Shown here piece after piece: positions 1 through 6,737 of a stretch of DNA of 10,782 bases. The stretch lies in the NCBI GenBank assembly GCA_028819775.1, contig JAPPKV010000162.1, positions 1 to 10,782 on the forward strand. Reading direction: 5' to 3'. The stretch is from Gammaproteobacteria bacterium (GTDB lineage Bacteria > Pseudomonadota > Gammaproteobacteria > Pseudomonadales > Azotimanducaceae_A). The stretch's first letter is position 1. Each line of letters starts with the position of its first letter. A program made the position numbers and the translations under genes. The notes below the pieces were generated by a model that saw nothing but the letters and a program-made list of their open reading frames with translations, searched no databases and had not been told where the DNA came from.

Positions 1-1
1 T

Positions 2-169
2 ACGTATGCAATCGGCCCGGACGATGCCGACGCAAACGTCGATGGCCACCAGATGAATCTCGCGTTCGGGATGAATACACTCGAAATCGCGGTCACTGCC
101 GAAGACGGCGAGGCGAGACGAAACTACACCGTAAAGGTTGTCCGCGCCCCCTTCGTCACCGGCCCGTAG
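2..169 (+). CDS. C-terminal end of a protein with a cadherin-like beta-sandwich repeat (5' truncated)
   Basis: The reading frame is open from base 2 to the TAG at 167-169 and gives 55 residues. The pattern 'NLAFGMNTLEIAVTAEDGE' followed by 'NYTVKVVR' is the typical end of a cadherin-like beta-sandwich repeat (Pfam Cadherin-like, PF12733): a run of hydrophobic strand residues, then 'V-TAEDG-x-x-x-YTV-x-V-x-R'. Such repeats usually come in tandem in large secreted or cell-surface proteins. Only the last repeat is visible, so overall architecture, signal peptide and function cannot be judged. After the repeat the protein stops within 8 residues, so no C-terminal anchor or sorting signal is present. 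The family assignment is from recalled motif shape. Confidence 0.75.
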   Translation, partial: TYAIGPDDADANVDGHQMNLAFGMNTLEIAVTAEDGEARRNYTVKVVRAPFVTGP

Positions 170-190
170 GGGCGACCCTTGTGGTCGCCC
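170..190. terminator. Perfect palindrome, candidate bidirectional terminator or dispersed intergenic repeat
   Basis: GGGCGACC (170-177) and GGTCGCCC (183-190) form a perfect 8-bp stem with the 5-nt loop CTTGT, starting one base after the stop of the left-edge gene. It sits between two converging genes, where a shared terminator would be expected. No T-run follows on either strand, so it is not a classical intrinsic terminator. The unit looks like palindromic repeats I recall scattered through intergenic regions of some uncultured Chloroflexota, which is unverified here. Confidence 0.5.
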
Positions 191-276
191 GTTACTCGTT
201 GCGGCAGTGCGGAATATAGTAGCGGCGGGCAGGGAAACCCATCCCTCCCCACGTTGTTACCGGCCACCCGCCATTC

Positions 277-855
277 CTACTTCCCCTGTGTGATCGCGCG
301 GCGAAGATCCGTAAGGCGCTGACGGAGCGCGGTTGGAGGTCGCCCGTCAAGATTGAACGGGGGATCGAGCACGTCGAGGACAGCTTGCTCGACACAGCCG
401 AGTGAATCGCGGTGGTTCCACGGGACAATCGCGACCCGCAGGTGACTCTCGATCCATAGGGATACTCGATGGTTCTCCTCCGACACGAGCTTGCCAGGGC
501 GTTCCAGGCGCAAGTTGAGCGGCCCACGAAGCATGGCCGAGATCGTGAGCCGAAAGGTGGAAGAAGAAAGATTGCCCCGGATGTGGTTGCTCCGTATTCG
601 GCTCTTTAGAGTAGCCGTTGACTCTTTGCCCAAGAGCCCGGATGTCGCGCCTGCTTGACCGACGTAGACCAGTGCCCCGACCGGAGCCCGTCCTACACTC
701 TCGAACAGTTCGCGGGCTTCCCCGTCCGCCCACCAGGAGTAGAGTCCTGCCTTGGCGGCGGCGTGCGTGTCGCGTGGAAACTCAAGCGGGTTTTCTGACC
801 TGGTTCGGTCGGCAAGTAAGTGGGCGACACTTTGAATATCGGAATGGCCATTCAC
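277..855 (-). CDS. GIY-YIG nuclease family protein
   Basis: This 192-aa protein carries the landmarks of the GIY-YIG nuclease fold in order: 'GLY' at residues 38-40, 'YVG' at 64-66, a helix with Arg 86/88 ('TLKSRIRSNH'), 'SSSTFRLT' at about 98-104, the likely metal-binding Glu 156 in 'CVEQAVLD', and Asn 168 in 'PPFN'. The whole catalytic set is present, so an active endonuclease is plausible. There is no obvious extra DNA-binding domain. The start chosen is GTG at 855-853, which overlaps the TGA of the upstream YaaA-like gene by 4 nt (GTGA), a classical translational-coupling arrangement. A longer in-frame start at 996 would overlap the upstream gene by 145 nt with low-complexity, non-domain residues and was rejected. 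It is the last gene of a three-gene operon. The substrate is unknown; DNA cleavage in defence is inferred from the family and neighbours. Confidence 0.82.
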   Translation of the reverse strand: MNGHSDIQSVAHLLADRTRSENPLEFPRDTHAAAKAGLYSWWADGEARELFESVGRAPVGALVYVGQAGATSGLLGKESTATLKSRIRSNHIRGNLSSSTFRLTISAMLRGPLNLRLERPGKLVSEENHRVSLWIESHLRVAIVPWNHRDSLGCVEQAVLDVLDPPFNLDGRPPTALRQRLTDLRRAITQGK

Positions 856-1790
856 TTCAGTTTCGCCACCTGCATACCGAGACCGTCGCTGCTCCTCCAA
901 CCTGGAGGAAGTCGGTGGTCTCGACTGAGCGCCACCAAGGCCTCGCCAATAGCCCGAGGCGTCTTGACCATGGCCCCAGGCTTCGGCTCCGGACAAGCGA
1001 GTAAGACACTTTCGATCCCGACGGGCCAGCGGGCCGCACGGAATGCCCGGGCATATTGGGTTGTCGCCGAAAGCAAACCGAGGACACTACTCGCGCTGGT
1101 CGCCTCCGCGTAGGCGCTGAGACATCGCGGGACCAACGCATCCGGCCACATTGCGTTCCGGTATTCCTGGTTGTACCACCCAATCGGCTCGGTAGGGAGG
1201 ACGACACCGTAGCCGCCGGAGATGATAAGCACGTGGGCTCCCGCTGCGTCCAGGCCGTCAATTGCGCCGGCTTCCCGATACAGAGTGCCGCTGTAGCGCG
1301 CAGCAGCGGGCAGAAGCGCCACATCGTTAACCTTCGCCGCCCGTCCATTGTCGGCCCGCTTCGTGGCCAACTCTCCAGCCAAGCGACGGGGAAGTGAGTC
1401 GAGGATGGAGGGTTGGTGGCCGGCCGCGCGTCGCCCGCCCTCTTCCTTTGCTCCAGAACACGGTAGGACGAAGAGGGTCCTTGGTATGGACAATGGCGGG
1501 ATCTCGTCCCCATCGCTGGAACGAGCGCGCCGAAGAGAATGCGCGCTCGGTCTAGTGCCGGGCACACTGCGTTCGTTCGGTTGATTTCCTCCCGGAGAAC
1601 TTGCTGGGAGGTTGACGAGTAATCCCTCCTTGCCGCGTTGCCTCAAGGTGAGGCCGGCTTGCGCAAGCTTTCGGCAAATTTGGTTCACCTGCTGGTGCGG
1701 CCGGATACCAGTTCGTTTGCGGATTTCGGAGTCCGTGATGCCATCCGGCGCCGCCCGGATCAACGCCAATACGCGTTCGCGATTCGTCAT
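852..1790 (-). CDS. Winged-helix plus YaaA-like domain protein
   Basis: This 312-aa protein has two parts. Residues 1-63 look like a winged helix ('GITDSEIRKRTG', 'HQQVNQICRKLAQAGL', then a wing ending 'GLLVN'). Residues about 104-300 resemble the YaaA/DUF6884-type alpha-beta fold: 'FVLPCSGAKEE' (107-117), 'LPAAARYSGTLYRE' (160-173) and 'IISGGYGVVLPTEPIGWY' (189-206), matching the YaaA pattern RYxGxLY ... SGxYGxxxPxxxIxxY. E. coli YaaA binds DNA and protects it during peroxide stress; related domains occur near base-modification genes. A Pro/Ser/Arg-rich linker joins the parts. The ATG at 1790 is preceded by a perfect AAGGAGGT eight bases upstream, 19 bp after the 789-aa gene ends, and the 3' end overlaps the GIY-YIG gene by 4 nt. 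A DNA-sensing or nucleotide-handling role within the operon is inferred. Confidence 0.78.
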   Translation of the reverse strand: MTNRERVLALIRAAPDGITDSEIRKRTGIRPHQQVNQICRKLAQAGLTLRQRGKEGLLVNLPASSPGGNQPNERSVPGTRPSAHSLRRARSSDGDEIPPLSIPRTLFVLPCSGAKEEGGRRAAGHQPSILDSLPRRLAGELATKRADNGRAAKVNDVALLPAAARYSGTLYREAGAIDGLDAAGAHVLIISGGYGVVLPTEPIGWYNQEYRNAMWPDALVPRCLSAYAEATSASSVLGLLSATTQYARAFRAARWPVGIESVLLACPEPKPGAMVKTPRAIGEALVALSRDHRLPPGWRSSDGLGMQVAKLK

Positions 1791-1795
1791 GGATT

Positions 1796-1805
1796 AACCT
1801 CCTTG
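1796..1805 (-). promoter_or_regulatory. Strong Shine-Dalgarno of the YaaA-like gene
   Basis: On the minus strand AAGGAGGT lies 8 nt before the ATG at 1790, fully complementary to the 16S rRNA 3' end. It fixes the start of the YaaA-like gene. It also stands out because the upstream 789-aa gene and the downstream GIY-YIG gene lack a comparable site, so the middle protein may be made in larger amounts than its partners. Confidence 0.8.
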
Positions 1806-1809
1806 GTGG

Positions 1810-4179
1810 TCAGCCTTCACCCGAGGCCGTCCATTTTGAACGAGCCCCAGCGTGACCGTTCATTTGGAGTACGTCTAGCAGATTCCGGAGTTGTGCTTGG
1901 TAACGGGATGGATGGACCGAACGCAGAGCTACGCGAATGATCGAGACGGCACTCTCAAGCCTCCCTTTTTCGTTGTCACGCAACCGCACTAGCTCGCTCT
2001 TGCACTCGTGCAGATGACGGCCTTCGTCCGCAATACGATGGCGAACGTACCTACCCGCAACGCCGTTTCCCGCCCGGCGATACTTGACCCGCAGAACCGC
2101 GAGCTTCTCGTCGATCGCATTCTGGACGGTTAACAGGAGCGCGTTGTGCTTGGATTCGATCTCCCTGTACGTCTTCGATTGAAGACCGCCGACTTCCCGC
2201 AGCCAGGAAGCCAACCGACCGGCTCCGGCTTGGGTAATGATCGGCGCAAGCGCACCCCCGACTAGCGCGCCGGCGGGACCGAGCACCAGGAGTCCGATCG
2301 AAGTACCCACGACGCCACCCGTGACAGCCAATCCGACCCTGGCCGACCCTTCGATCAACAAGTGGGACGCCGCCTGCGATGCCGTGACCTCGCCCGTCCT
2401 AAGCTTCCACACCTGTCGTGCAGCCACGTAGGCCAACGCTATCTCCGGAACGTCGTTGTCCGCTAGGTCCTTGGCCTCCAGATATGATCGCTCGGTGACG
2501 TGCGCGAGCAACTCGTTTGTGTGGCCTTCTAGGAAGAAGACGTTGTCCTGCCAGTCTGCAGGCCAGTTTTCGTAGTCCCCGATCAGGTCGCTGTTCGCGA
2601 GCACGGGAATGTCCGGGTAGTTCTTGAAGTGATCCGCCAGACCGCGCGAGTCGGCCAGGCATTTCACTTGGAAAGGTTGACCGTCCACGATCAAGTCCCA
2701 CCCGGGTTGGTTTGCGGTATCGGGAACTTCGACGACGTGACCGACGGCGGCCAGCCTGGTCGCAGCCAACTGTTCCATGAGGTAGCCCTTCTGACTCTCG
2801 ACGAGTCCGTCGAGCGATTCCCGACCGCGCCACTGATCGTCCATTCGACCCAACAGGTTGACGGCGAAGTCGAAGGAGTCCTCGATTTCGCCGCTGCTGG
2901 AGAAGTCTGCGGCGGCAACCACATCGGGGTGGATGGCCGCAAGGGAGTAGAGGAGATCGCCTACTGATGCGACGGCGACACCCACGCTGTCTCGGTTGAC
3001 ACCGGTACGCTCCCAGTGGTCGGCGAGGAAAGGCCGTTGGCTTGTGGGAGCAGGTTGGGAAACCGAGTCGAGTTCACGCCAACGCGCCAGCCAGCTTCTT
3101 CGTTCCCGTGCGCTCCTGAAGGCGTCCTCCGGGAGATCGGGTATCGTGGCGAAGCTCGCCACCAGTTCCTCAAGGGAACCGCGAGAACGCCCGATCCCGT
3201 CGCAGGCGAGGAGCGAGATCATGTGCAACGCTACCTTGGCGGCGGCTTGTTGATTGGCAGATTGTGCCCAGTGGTAGCCGAACCCGCCGACCACTGCCAA
3301 GATGATCAGGGGGTTGGTGAGAACGGAGAGCAGGGAGACCAACGCAGGGCCACTGACGAATGGAACGAATGCCGAGGCCTGTGCGGCTAGGATGTAGGGG
3401 GCAAACCCGGACACGGACACGGTTCCGCCGATTGCGCCGTAGACGCCGCTGGAGGCAATCCACTTCCTCAGTGCGCGATCGAAGTTGGGACCACTGAGCT
3501 CGCTCAGGAACTCCTGTCTCTCGTCCTCACTGAGCCTCGCGGCGGTCTCGGCGACGAATCGGTCCCTTTCCTCCTCCGCCATCTTGGGCTTCTTGCCCAA
3601 CGCGTTTGCGACCATTCCCACCAACAAGGGGGCTGCGAGCGCTCCAAGGGTTGTTGACACCTCGTCGTCCTCGGGTAGGTCTCGCGAGCTGCTCGAGTTC
3701 CCCCGAAACTTGTCCCGTGCACAGCGGAACGATGTCGAGATACCCCTTCGCACTTTTTTTGACAGACCGTCCGGGGGAACCCTCAAGGCGGCGGCGACCA
3801 GGTCGTCCGCGAGTCGTTCGCATCCGCGCACGGAACGGGTGGCATTCGGGTCGATGGCAAAGGCGCTCTGGAGCCTGATCCAGAGAACTGCCCGAAGGTG
3901 GCTGTCGGTCAGCCGTCGGTCGTGTCGCCACCTTTTCGCGGCGCTCTGCACCTCCGTGTCGAAGTCCGGGAGGGGTATCCCGCGCCGCTTGCCGAACTCG
4001 ATCCCCTTCTCGGCGGCGAACTTCAACTGATTCATCAACGCGGCATCGTCGAAGATGCCGAGGCAGACCGACAGGAACTCACGGTCAGCTGCCCCGAGAC
4101 CTGCCGCGACATGCGCTGGTTGCAGTTCCTCGAACGTCCACCGGACGGGCATGGGGCACGGTAACGAAGATTGGTTCAC
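1810..4179 (-). CDS. Large protein with hydrophobic segments and a putative PD-(D/E)XK nuclease core
   Basis: I do not recognise a named family over the full 789 aa. Residues about 464-515 look like a PD-(D/E)XK core: Glu 469 in 'GYLMEQLAATRLAAVGH', then 'PDTANQPGWDLIVDGQPF' with Asp 495, and 'QVK' at 504-506, giving D-x8-Q-x-K where Gln replaces the usual Glu/Asp. Hydrophobic stretches lie at about 178-192 and 247-305 (the latter long enough for two membrane helices and loosely like the end of YaaW/UPF0174 proteins). A glycine-zipper-like segment lies at 612-652 ('GGVVGTSIGLLVLGPAGALV'). The tail (about 670-770) is charged and probably helical or coiled-coil. The GTG at 4179 has no clear Shine-Dalgarno; an ATG nine codons later (4152) is an alternative start. 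It opens a tight operon with the YaaA-like and GIY-YIG genes. A membrane-linked nuclease effector is inferred. Confidence 0.8.
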   Translation of the reverse strand: MNQSSLPCPMPVRWTFEELQPAHVAAGLGAADREFLSVCLGIFDDAALMNQLKFAAEKGIEFGKRRGIPLPDFDTEVQSAAKRWRHDRRLTDSHLRAVLWIRLQSAFAIDPNATRSVRGCERLADDLVAAALRVPPDGLSKKVRRGISTSFRCARDKFRGNSSSSRDLPEDDEVSTTLGALAAPLLVGMVANALGKKPKMAEEERDRFVAETAARLSEDERQEFLSELSGPNFDRALRKWIASSGVYGAIGGTVSVSGFAPYILAAQASAFVPFVSGPALVSLLSVLTNPLIILAVVGGFGYHWAQSANQQAAAKVALHMISLLACDGIGRSRGSLEELVASFATIPDLPEDAFRSARERRSWLARWRELDSVSQPAPTSQRPFLADHWERTGVNRDSVGVAVASVGDLLYSLAAIHPDVVAAADFSSSGEIEDSFDFAVNLLGRMDDQWRGRESLDGLVESQKGYLMEQLAATRLAAVGHVVEVPDTANQPGWDLIVDGQPFQVKCLADSRGLADHFKNYPDIPVLANSDLIGDYENWPADWQDNVFFLEGHTNELLAHVTERSYLEAKDLADNDVPEIALAYVAARQVWKLRTGEVTASQAASHLLIEGSARVGLAVTGGVVGTSIGLLVLGPAGALVGGALAPIITQAGAGRLASWLREVGGLQSKTYREIESKHNALLLTVQNAIDEKLAVLRVKYRRAGNGVAGRYVRHRIADEGRHLHECKSELVRLRDNEKGRLESAVSIIRVALRSVHPSRYQAQLRNLLDVLQMNGHAGARSKWTASGEG

Positions 4180-4189
4180 GTCGAAGTGA

Positions 4190-4195
4190 TGTCAA
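4190..4195 (-). promoter_or_regulatory. Possible -35 element of the three-gene operon
   Basis: A perfect TTGACA lies on the minus strand at 4195-4190, just before the first gene of the operon. Seventeen bases further comes AATCTT, a poor -10. If this promoter is used, transcription would begin after the GTG at 4179 and the ATG at 4152 would be the true start. The element is by eye only and weakly supported. Confidence 0.25.
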
Positions 4196-4600
4196 ACGGG
4201 AAGGAAGACCCTGCTACATGCGTCGAGGATCCAAATACACCTGCGATGGACATGGATGCGTTCCATTGGATGGTGCCTTTTGTCGGCCTCCGCGCTTCAC
4301 GGGGCCCACATTCGACCGAGCCCGCTTTCGCTGTTCAGCGGAATCTCCAAGTGTGCCACGATGCTCCGATGAATAGCGGCGAACTATGGGGCGATTATCG
4401 AGTTTGAAGTCGATCCCGCTGGCTCGCGGCAGTCTACTTCTACACCTATCCGGACGCGGCAACGGTTCCCTCGACCGTCCAGCACTAGCCATGCGGGCGA
4501 CTCGACGCGGCATCCGTTTGGGTTTCCGGACCATCGCCGGTTCTCCGCTTCTACTCACTGTCCACAGCGTCAAGCGGACGGGCGGGTGGCCCATACACGT
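4196..4600. other. Intergenic region without a convincing gene
   Basis: About 400 bases separate the AbiJ-type gene from the three-gene operon, both on the minus strand. Open frames on either strand here are Arg/Ser/Pro-rich with no domain shape and no good ribosome binding site. No tRNA, repeat array or strong hairpin with a T-run was seen. The region probably holds the end of the Abi transcript and the promoter of the operon. Confidence 0.5.
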
Positions 4601-5854
4601 TCAGTTTTGTCTTTGTCTTGTTGCGAGGTTTCGATGGCGATCGAGCACGAAATCCACGAACGTGCTTGCGGCACCGATGGCTAGCCGCGCATGGCGCGGT
4701 TCTAGACCCTTGAAGTTCCGTCCCCTCCCGTGGCCCTTCCCGTAGGCGTTGCGTATAGGGCCGAGTGCATGGGCTATTTTCCCGAGGCTCGTCAGCACGT
4801 CGCGTATTTCGTTCGAGGCTCTTGCGGTCTCACGGATGCCTTGGGGCATGATCTCGATCTCACCGCGAAGCAACTTCAAGAGCTTCGGAATGTCGGCGGT
4901 CTCCGGGTATGGCACGTTCCTGTCGTCAAGGATGAGCTTGCAGCAACTCTCTACTATCTCCTTCGCCAATCCAATCGCCTCTCCGGGCTCTGTGTCTCCG
5001 ATGTGCTCGAGACGTCGGAGATCCTCGTATAAGTTGCCGGAGCCGAGAGACGCAGCGACCGCCTTGATCCGTCGAACCGAGTTTCCGAGCCCATGGACCT
5101 TTCTTTCCGCAACGTACGTTGGGCGACCGTCGAGAACCATGTCCTCGACAAGTTGCCAGCCATCATTCCTCAGGTGGTCATTGAAGGCGATCGCGAGCTG
5201 CGCCTGCTCAGTTGCGTCGATCCGGACCACCGGGTGCAACACCTCGGCAACGAACTTCAGAAATGTCCCCTGTTCCAAGTCGTAGAGCCCGAAGCGCTCG
5301 TCCGTGAAGACCCAGTCTTGGGGCCAGTCGTCATTGTTGAAACGGTGCTGCCAGATGTCCCCCTCGGCGGTGTCGAACCTGGAGTCGTGCGACGGCATCG
5401 ACTTCAAGTCGAATATCCGGCCGAGGAATTCCATGTCGTCGAGCGCGCCGTTCCAGACCGTCCCCCGCGCCCGCATCTCGTCGAGAATAGCCGCTTGAGT
5501 TCGCCTGCTGATCCTTCCGTCGGGAATCGTTGAACCCGGTCGCAATGGCCTCAAGAGGGCAATCTCGATGTTGACCAGAAACCCGGCTTCCGCCCCGAGC
5601 ACTGTTTCCAGGTTCGCCCGGATCAGATCCTCCACATGTTCGTGCTTCCCTTCAATTCGGACGAACATGGCCGGAGGAATACGCAGGTACGCGGTCCAGA
5701 TCGCGTTGCCCCAGCCGTCGTCGCCCGTCTCGTCCAGTTCGATGTCCGCTTGATAAAGAACCCGAAGCGCATCGTCCAGGCCTTTGAGCCGAAGTATCTC
5801 CACGACTGTCGGCCATGCCCCCTCGACTTCCCTGCGCGGGCTGAGTTGCCCCAT
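4601..5854 (-). CDS. AbiJ-type abortive infection protein with C-terminal HEPN-like Abi_C domain
   Basis: Three modules are visible in the 417-aa product. Residues about 35-100 ('ADIELDETGDDGWGN' to 'NIEIALL') match a module I recall at the front of AbiJ-like proteins. Residues about 115-250 look like an AbiJ N-terminal domain (AbiJ_NTD3 type): 'FLGRIFDLKSMPSHDSRFDT', 'DIWQHRFNNDDWPQDWVFTD', 'FLKFVAEVLHPVVR'. Residues about 285-410 match the abortive-infection C-terminal domain (Abi_C, PF14355): 'LAKEIVESCCKLIL' and 'RNAYGKGHG', where Arg 368 and His 375 form an R-x6-H motif as in HEPN ribonucleases. The expected role is RNA cleavage that stops growth of phage-infected cells. The ATG at 5854 is chosen because the first module follows closely; a GTG at 5953 would add 33 residues without domain character. 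It stands alone on its strand and is divergent from the Cys-rich gene. Confidence 0.85.
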   Translation of the reverse strand: MGQLSPRREVEGAWPTVVEILRLKGLDDALRVLYQADIELDETGDDGWGNAIWTAYLRIPPAMFVRIEGKHEHVEDLIRANLETVLGAEAGFLVNIEIALLRPLRPGSTIPDGRISRRTQAAILDEMRARGTVWNGALDDMEFLGRIFDLKSMPSHDSRFDTAEGDIWQHRFNNDDWPQDWVFTDERFGLYDLEQGTFLKFVAEVLHPVVRIDATEQAQLAIAFNDHLRNDGWQLVEDMVLDGRPTYVAERKVHGLGNSVRRIKAVAASLGSGNLYEDLRRLEHIGDTEPGEAIGLAKEIVESCCKLILDDRNVPYPETADIPKLLKLLRGEIEIMPQGIRETARASNEIRDVLTSLGKIAHALGPIRNAYGKGHGRGRNFKGLEPRHARLAIGAASTFVDFVLDRHRNLATRQRQN

Positions 5855-5990
5855 CTGTTCGTAACCTGCCTTCCCAAAGGAAGGCGCGGACTCTACTGCA
5901 CGCTTGGGCCTCGGTCGAACCCCCGGGTCGAGAGCCGGTTGGCAGACAGTCACTGTGTTGCCGTCGATGTCCTCGCCCCGGGTATATTCC

Positions 5991-5996
5991 AGGCAG
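5991..5996 (-). promoter_or_regulatory. Possible -10 element upstream of the AbiJ-type gene
   Basis: On the minus strand TATACC lies at 5996-5991 within GGAATATACC, about 140 bases before the ATG at 5854 and 38 bases before the alternative GTG at 5953. No well-spaced -35 was found (a TTGACC upstream is too far at about 32 bases). It is a weak candidate from the AT-rich patch alone. Confidence 0.2.
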
Positions 5997-6041
5997 TCGT
6001 CGAAACGGTCACGCGCTAGGTCAACCGGGGTACCGTTGGAC

Positions 6042-6072
6042 GTTGCCCGCCTCCGCCCCCGGTTGCCCGCCT
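6042..6072. repeat. Pair of 11-bp direct repeats in the divergent promoter region, candidate operator
   Basis: GTTGCCCGCCT occurs exactly at 6042-6052 and again at 6062-6072. The start-to-start distance is 20 bp, close to two turns of the helix, so a dimeric regulator could bind both copies on the same face. The second copy runs into TATACA (6072-6077), a possible -10 for the plus-strand Cys-rich gene at 6122. The position between divergent genes would let one regulator control the Abi gene and the small genes together. No regulator gene is recognised nearby except the winged helix of the YaaA-like protein. Confidence 0.4.
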
Positions 6073-6121
6073 ATACAACAGCTAGCAAGATATTCCCAAG
6101 CAATACACCCTGGCCCAAGAT

Positions 6122-6337
6122 ATGAAGAACAATCCTCCGTCCTGCCAAACGTGCCGGTATTGGCAACACACCCCCGAAGGCGACGGATCGGGTCGGCGAA
6201 AGAACACCGGCCTTTGCCATCGCTATCCACCAACCCCGCTCGCAGATCGTTGCACCTTGCAGGCACATCCCCGCACCTCGCCGGGGGACTGGTGTGGAGA
6301 GTGGCGAGATGTGCAGGCCGACTCGCGACATCCATAG
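6122..6337 (+). CDS. Small Cys-rich putative zinc-binding protein
   Basis: This 71-aa protein has the pattern 'CQTCRYW' (Cys 8, Cys 11), 'GLCHRYPP' (Cys 32), Cys 44 and a closing 'DWCGEW' (Cys 58). I recognise this as a widespread small family with the layout CxxCxYW - G-x-CxRxPP - DWCGEW, seen in phages and many bacterial genomes and never given a firm function. Four of the cysteines (8, 11, 32, 58) are the conserved set and probably hold a metal ion. The ATG at 6122 gives the protein its usual N-terminus a few residues before CxxC, although no clear Shine-Dalgarno precedes it. A longer frame overlapping it (6043-6489) was judged a shadow. The gene is divergent from the AbiJ-type gene. Being small and phage-like, it may be a passenger in the island. 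Confidence 0.72.
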   Translation: MKNNPPSCQTCRYWQHTPEGDGSGRRKNTGLCHRYPPTPLADRCTLQAHPRTSPGDWCGEWRDVQADSRHP

Positions 6338-6489
6338 AGACGAGCCCTATCGATTCCGGAGTAGCAAGAAAACGGGTCGAGTCGATTGGATTGTTGGAGC
6401 CGCTCGGAACTCCCAAATCGCCGCGCTTCGTCCGGGCGAATGACGTGATCGACAACACGGACCCGCGAGCTAGCACGTGGGAGGGCTGT

Positions 6490-6663
6490 ATGGGAACTCC
6501 TTACAGATGGGGGAGTGAGACTGCCGTGTACGGGGGAACGGTGACACGGATCGTGAGCGAGCTTACCCAAGTCGCGATCGCGGACAACCCATCGATCAAG
6601 AAGGTGTCGGCTCTTAAGGGACTGGTCAAATCGTCAAGGCGCCCAACAGGGCCACGGGACTGA
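6490..6663 (+). CDS. Small hypothetical protein (57 aa)
   Basis: The ATG at 6490 is preceded by GGGAGG with a 5-nt gap, a strong ribosome binding site. The 57-aa product begins 'MGTPYRWGSETAVYGGTVTR' and continues with a plausible helix ('IVSELTQVAI') and a basic tail ('LVKSSRRPTG'). I do not recognise it. The frame is open upstream, with an in-frame GTG at 6445, and part of a longer, decayed gene is possible. It lies on the same strand as the Cys-rich gene 152 bp upstream. The case rests on the ribosome binding site and ordinary-looking composition. Confidence 0.42.
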   Translation: MGTPYRWGSETAVYGGTVTRIVSELTQVAIADNPSIKKVSALKGLVKSSRRPTGPRD

Positions 6664-6737
6664 CCTCGCGGCAGATTTTGGTCGGTTAGCCCGTCAGCAA
6701 GAACGGCCGGCGACCTTCGAGCAAACAGGAAACTCCG

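Noticed and set aside
856..996. Longer start for the GIY-YIG gene
   Set aside because: It would overlap the YaaA-like gene by 145 nt and add non-domain residues; the GTG at 855 gives a standard 4-nt overlap.
3485..4030. Plus-strand ORF of 181 aa
   Set aside because: It lies fully opposite the 789-aa gene and is Ser/Arg-rich with no recognisable domain.
4214..4594. Minus-strand ORF of 126 aa in the 421-bp gap
   Set aside because: Arg/Pro-rich, no hydrophobic core or motif and no ribosome binding site; typical of non-coding GC-rich DNA.
6043..6489. Front part of a 206-aa plus-strand frame
   Set aside because: It overlaps the Cys-rich gene in another frame, whose family layout is clear; only the part from 6490 has its own ribosome binding site.
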